55,059 nt of DNA. It comes from Streptomyces sp. WM6378. GTDB taxonomy: Bacteria; Actinomycetota; Actinomycetes; Streptomycetales; Streptomycetaceae. The notes under the pieces are model-generated. The model was not told the origin of the DNA. It was given only the letters and a program-made list of their open reading frames with translations, and did not search any database. The stretch lies in contig NZ_LGDD01000343.1 in NCBI RefSeq assembly GCF_001279695.1, positions 1 through 55,059 of the forward strand, given 5' to 3'. This document shows, piece after piece, positions 54,913 through 55,059 of this stretch (positions are counted from its first letter, which is position 1; every line of letters begins with the position of its first letter). Both the position numbers and the translations under genes were made by a program.

Positions 54913-55059
54913 ATGGCCGACCCTCGTGGCGTCCCGCTGTGGAATTCGCTGACCATCGAAAGGCGATTCATTCCCGATCAGGGGCGTATGACATACCAGC
55001 CACCCCAGGACTGGTTCACCATCGTGGCTCCTCTGCATGGCTTATGCCAGGTGGAATAC
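54913..55059 (+). CDS. Start of an unknown gene (runs off the window)
   Basis: The ATG at 54913 has AGAAAGGTGA upstream. Forty-nine codons are open to the window edge: MADPRGVPLWNSLTIERRFI, PDQGRMTYQPPQDWFTIVAP and onward. The composition is less GC-rich than neighbours. No family recognised from this part. Confidence 0.5.
   Translation, partial: MADPRGVPLWNSLTIERRFIPDQGRMTYQPPQDWFTIVAPLHGLCQVEY

Overview
The window is GC-rich actinobacterial DNA, most likely from a Streptomyces or close relative. The clues are strongly GC-biased third codon positions, many GTG starts, overlapping stop/start codons, a WhiB-family protein, an AfsR/SARP regulator, an HU protein of the Streptomyces HupA type, an ABC importer without its own ATPase, and Tat and LAAC lipoprotein signals. 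No replication origin, rRNA operon or CRISPR array is visible.

Layout. 0-5 kb: a DUF4157 (extracellular contractile injection system, eCIS-type) putative effector, a zinc-ribbon protein and a broken ricin-lectin 'hydrolytic protein' gene. 5-12.4 kb: eroded accessory DNA with a helicase fragment, a HEPN-like protein, an esterase, two frameshifted small genes, a HEAT-like protein, a small secreted protein, HU and a WhiB-like protein lacking one cysteine. 12.4-15.7 kb: a large secreted protein with two serine-protease domains and a lipoprotein. 16-20.2 kb: a sigma-factor operon, remnants and a peptidoglycan amidase. 20.6-26.7 kb: an Rrf2 regulator and SDR sharing an inverted-repeat operator, an OFA-type MFS transporter with a 38-residue partner, and an MHS transporter coupled to anhydro-N-acetylmuramate kinase. 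26.7-32 kb: a scarred zone holding a second copy of a ~205-bp repeat, WD40, DnaN and dehydrogenase fragments, a cupredoxin/metallophosphoesterase operon, an ISAs1 element with an inverted tail, and a 3' tRNA-fMet fragment fused to a truncated decarboxylase gene. 32-34.2 kb: a LysR regulator and an epimerase.

34.3-47.8 kb is a compact type VII secretion locus. It has a LamG membrane protein (divergent), two Esx-like proteins, a large EssC-like ATPase (single frameshift in a G7 tract), a membrane-spanning putative T7SS substrate, two unknown partner proteins, a LuxR-type regulator and a convergent SARP/NB-ARC/TPR regulator. The usual EccB/D/E and mycosin genes are absent, and the ATPase begins with ubiquitin-like and FHA-like segments as in Firmicutes T7SSb. 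This is the best candidate for an under-described system here.

47.9-53.8 kb is a polyol/sugar operon: DeoR regulator, lipoprotein receptor, two permeases, zinc dehydrogenase and PfkB kinase, the last five genes nearly all overlapping by 4 bp. The last 1.2 kb is rich in CCCGTTCGG palindromes and ends in a partial gene.

All calls come from reading the sequence and knowledge of protein families; no searches were run.
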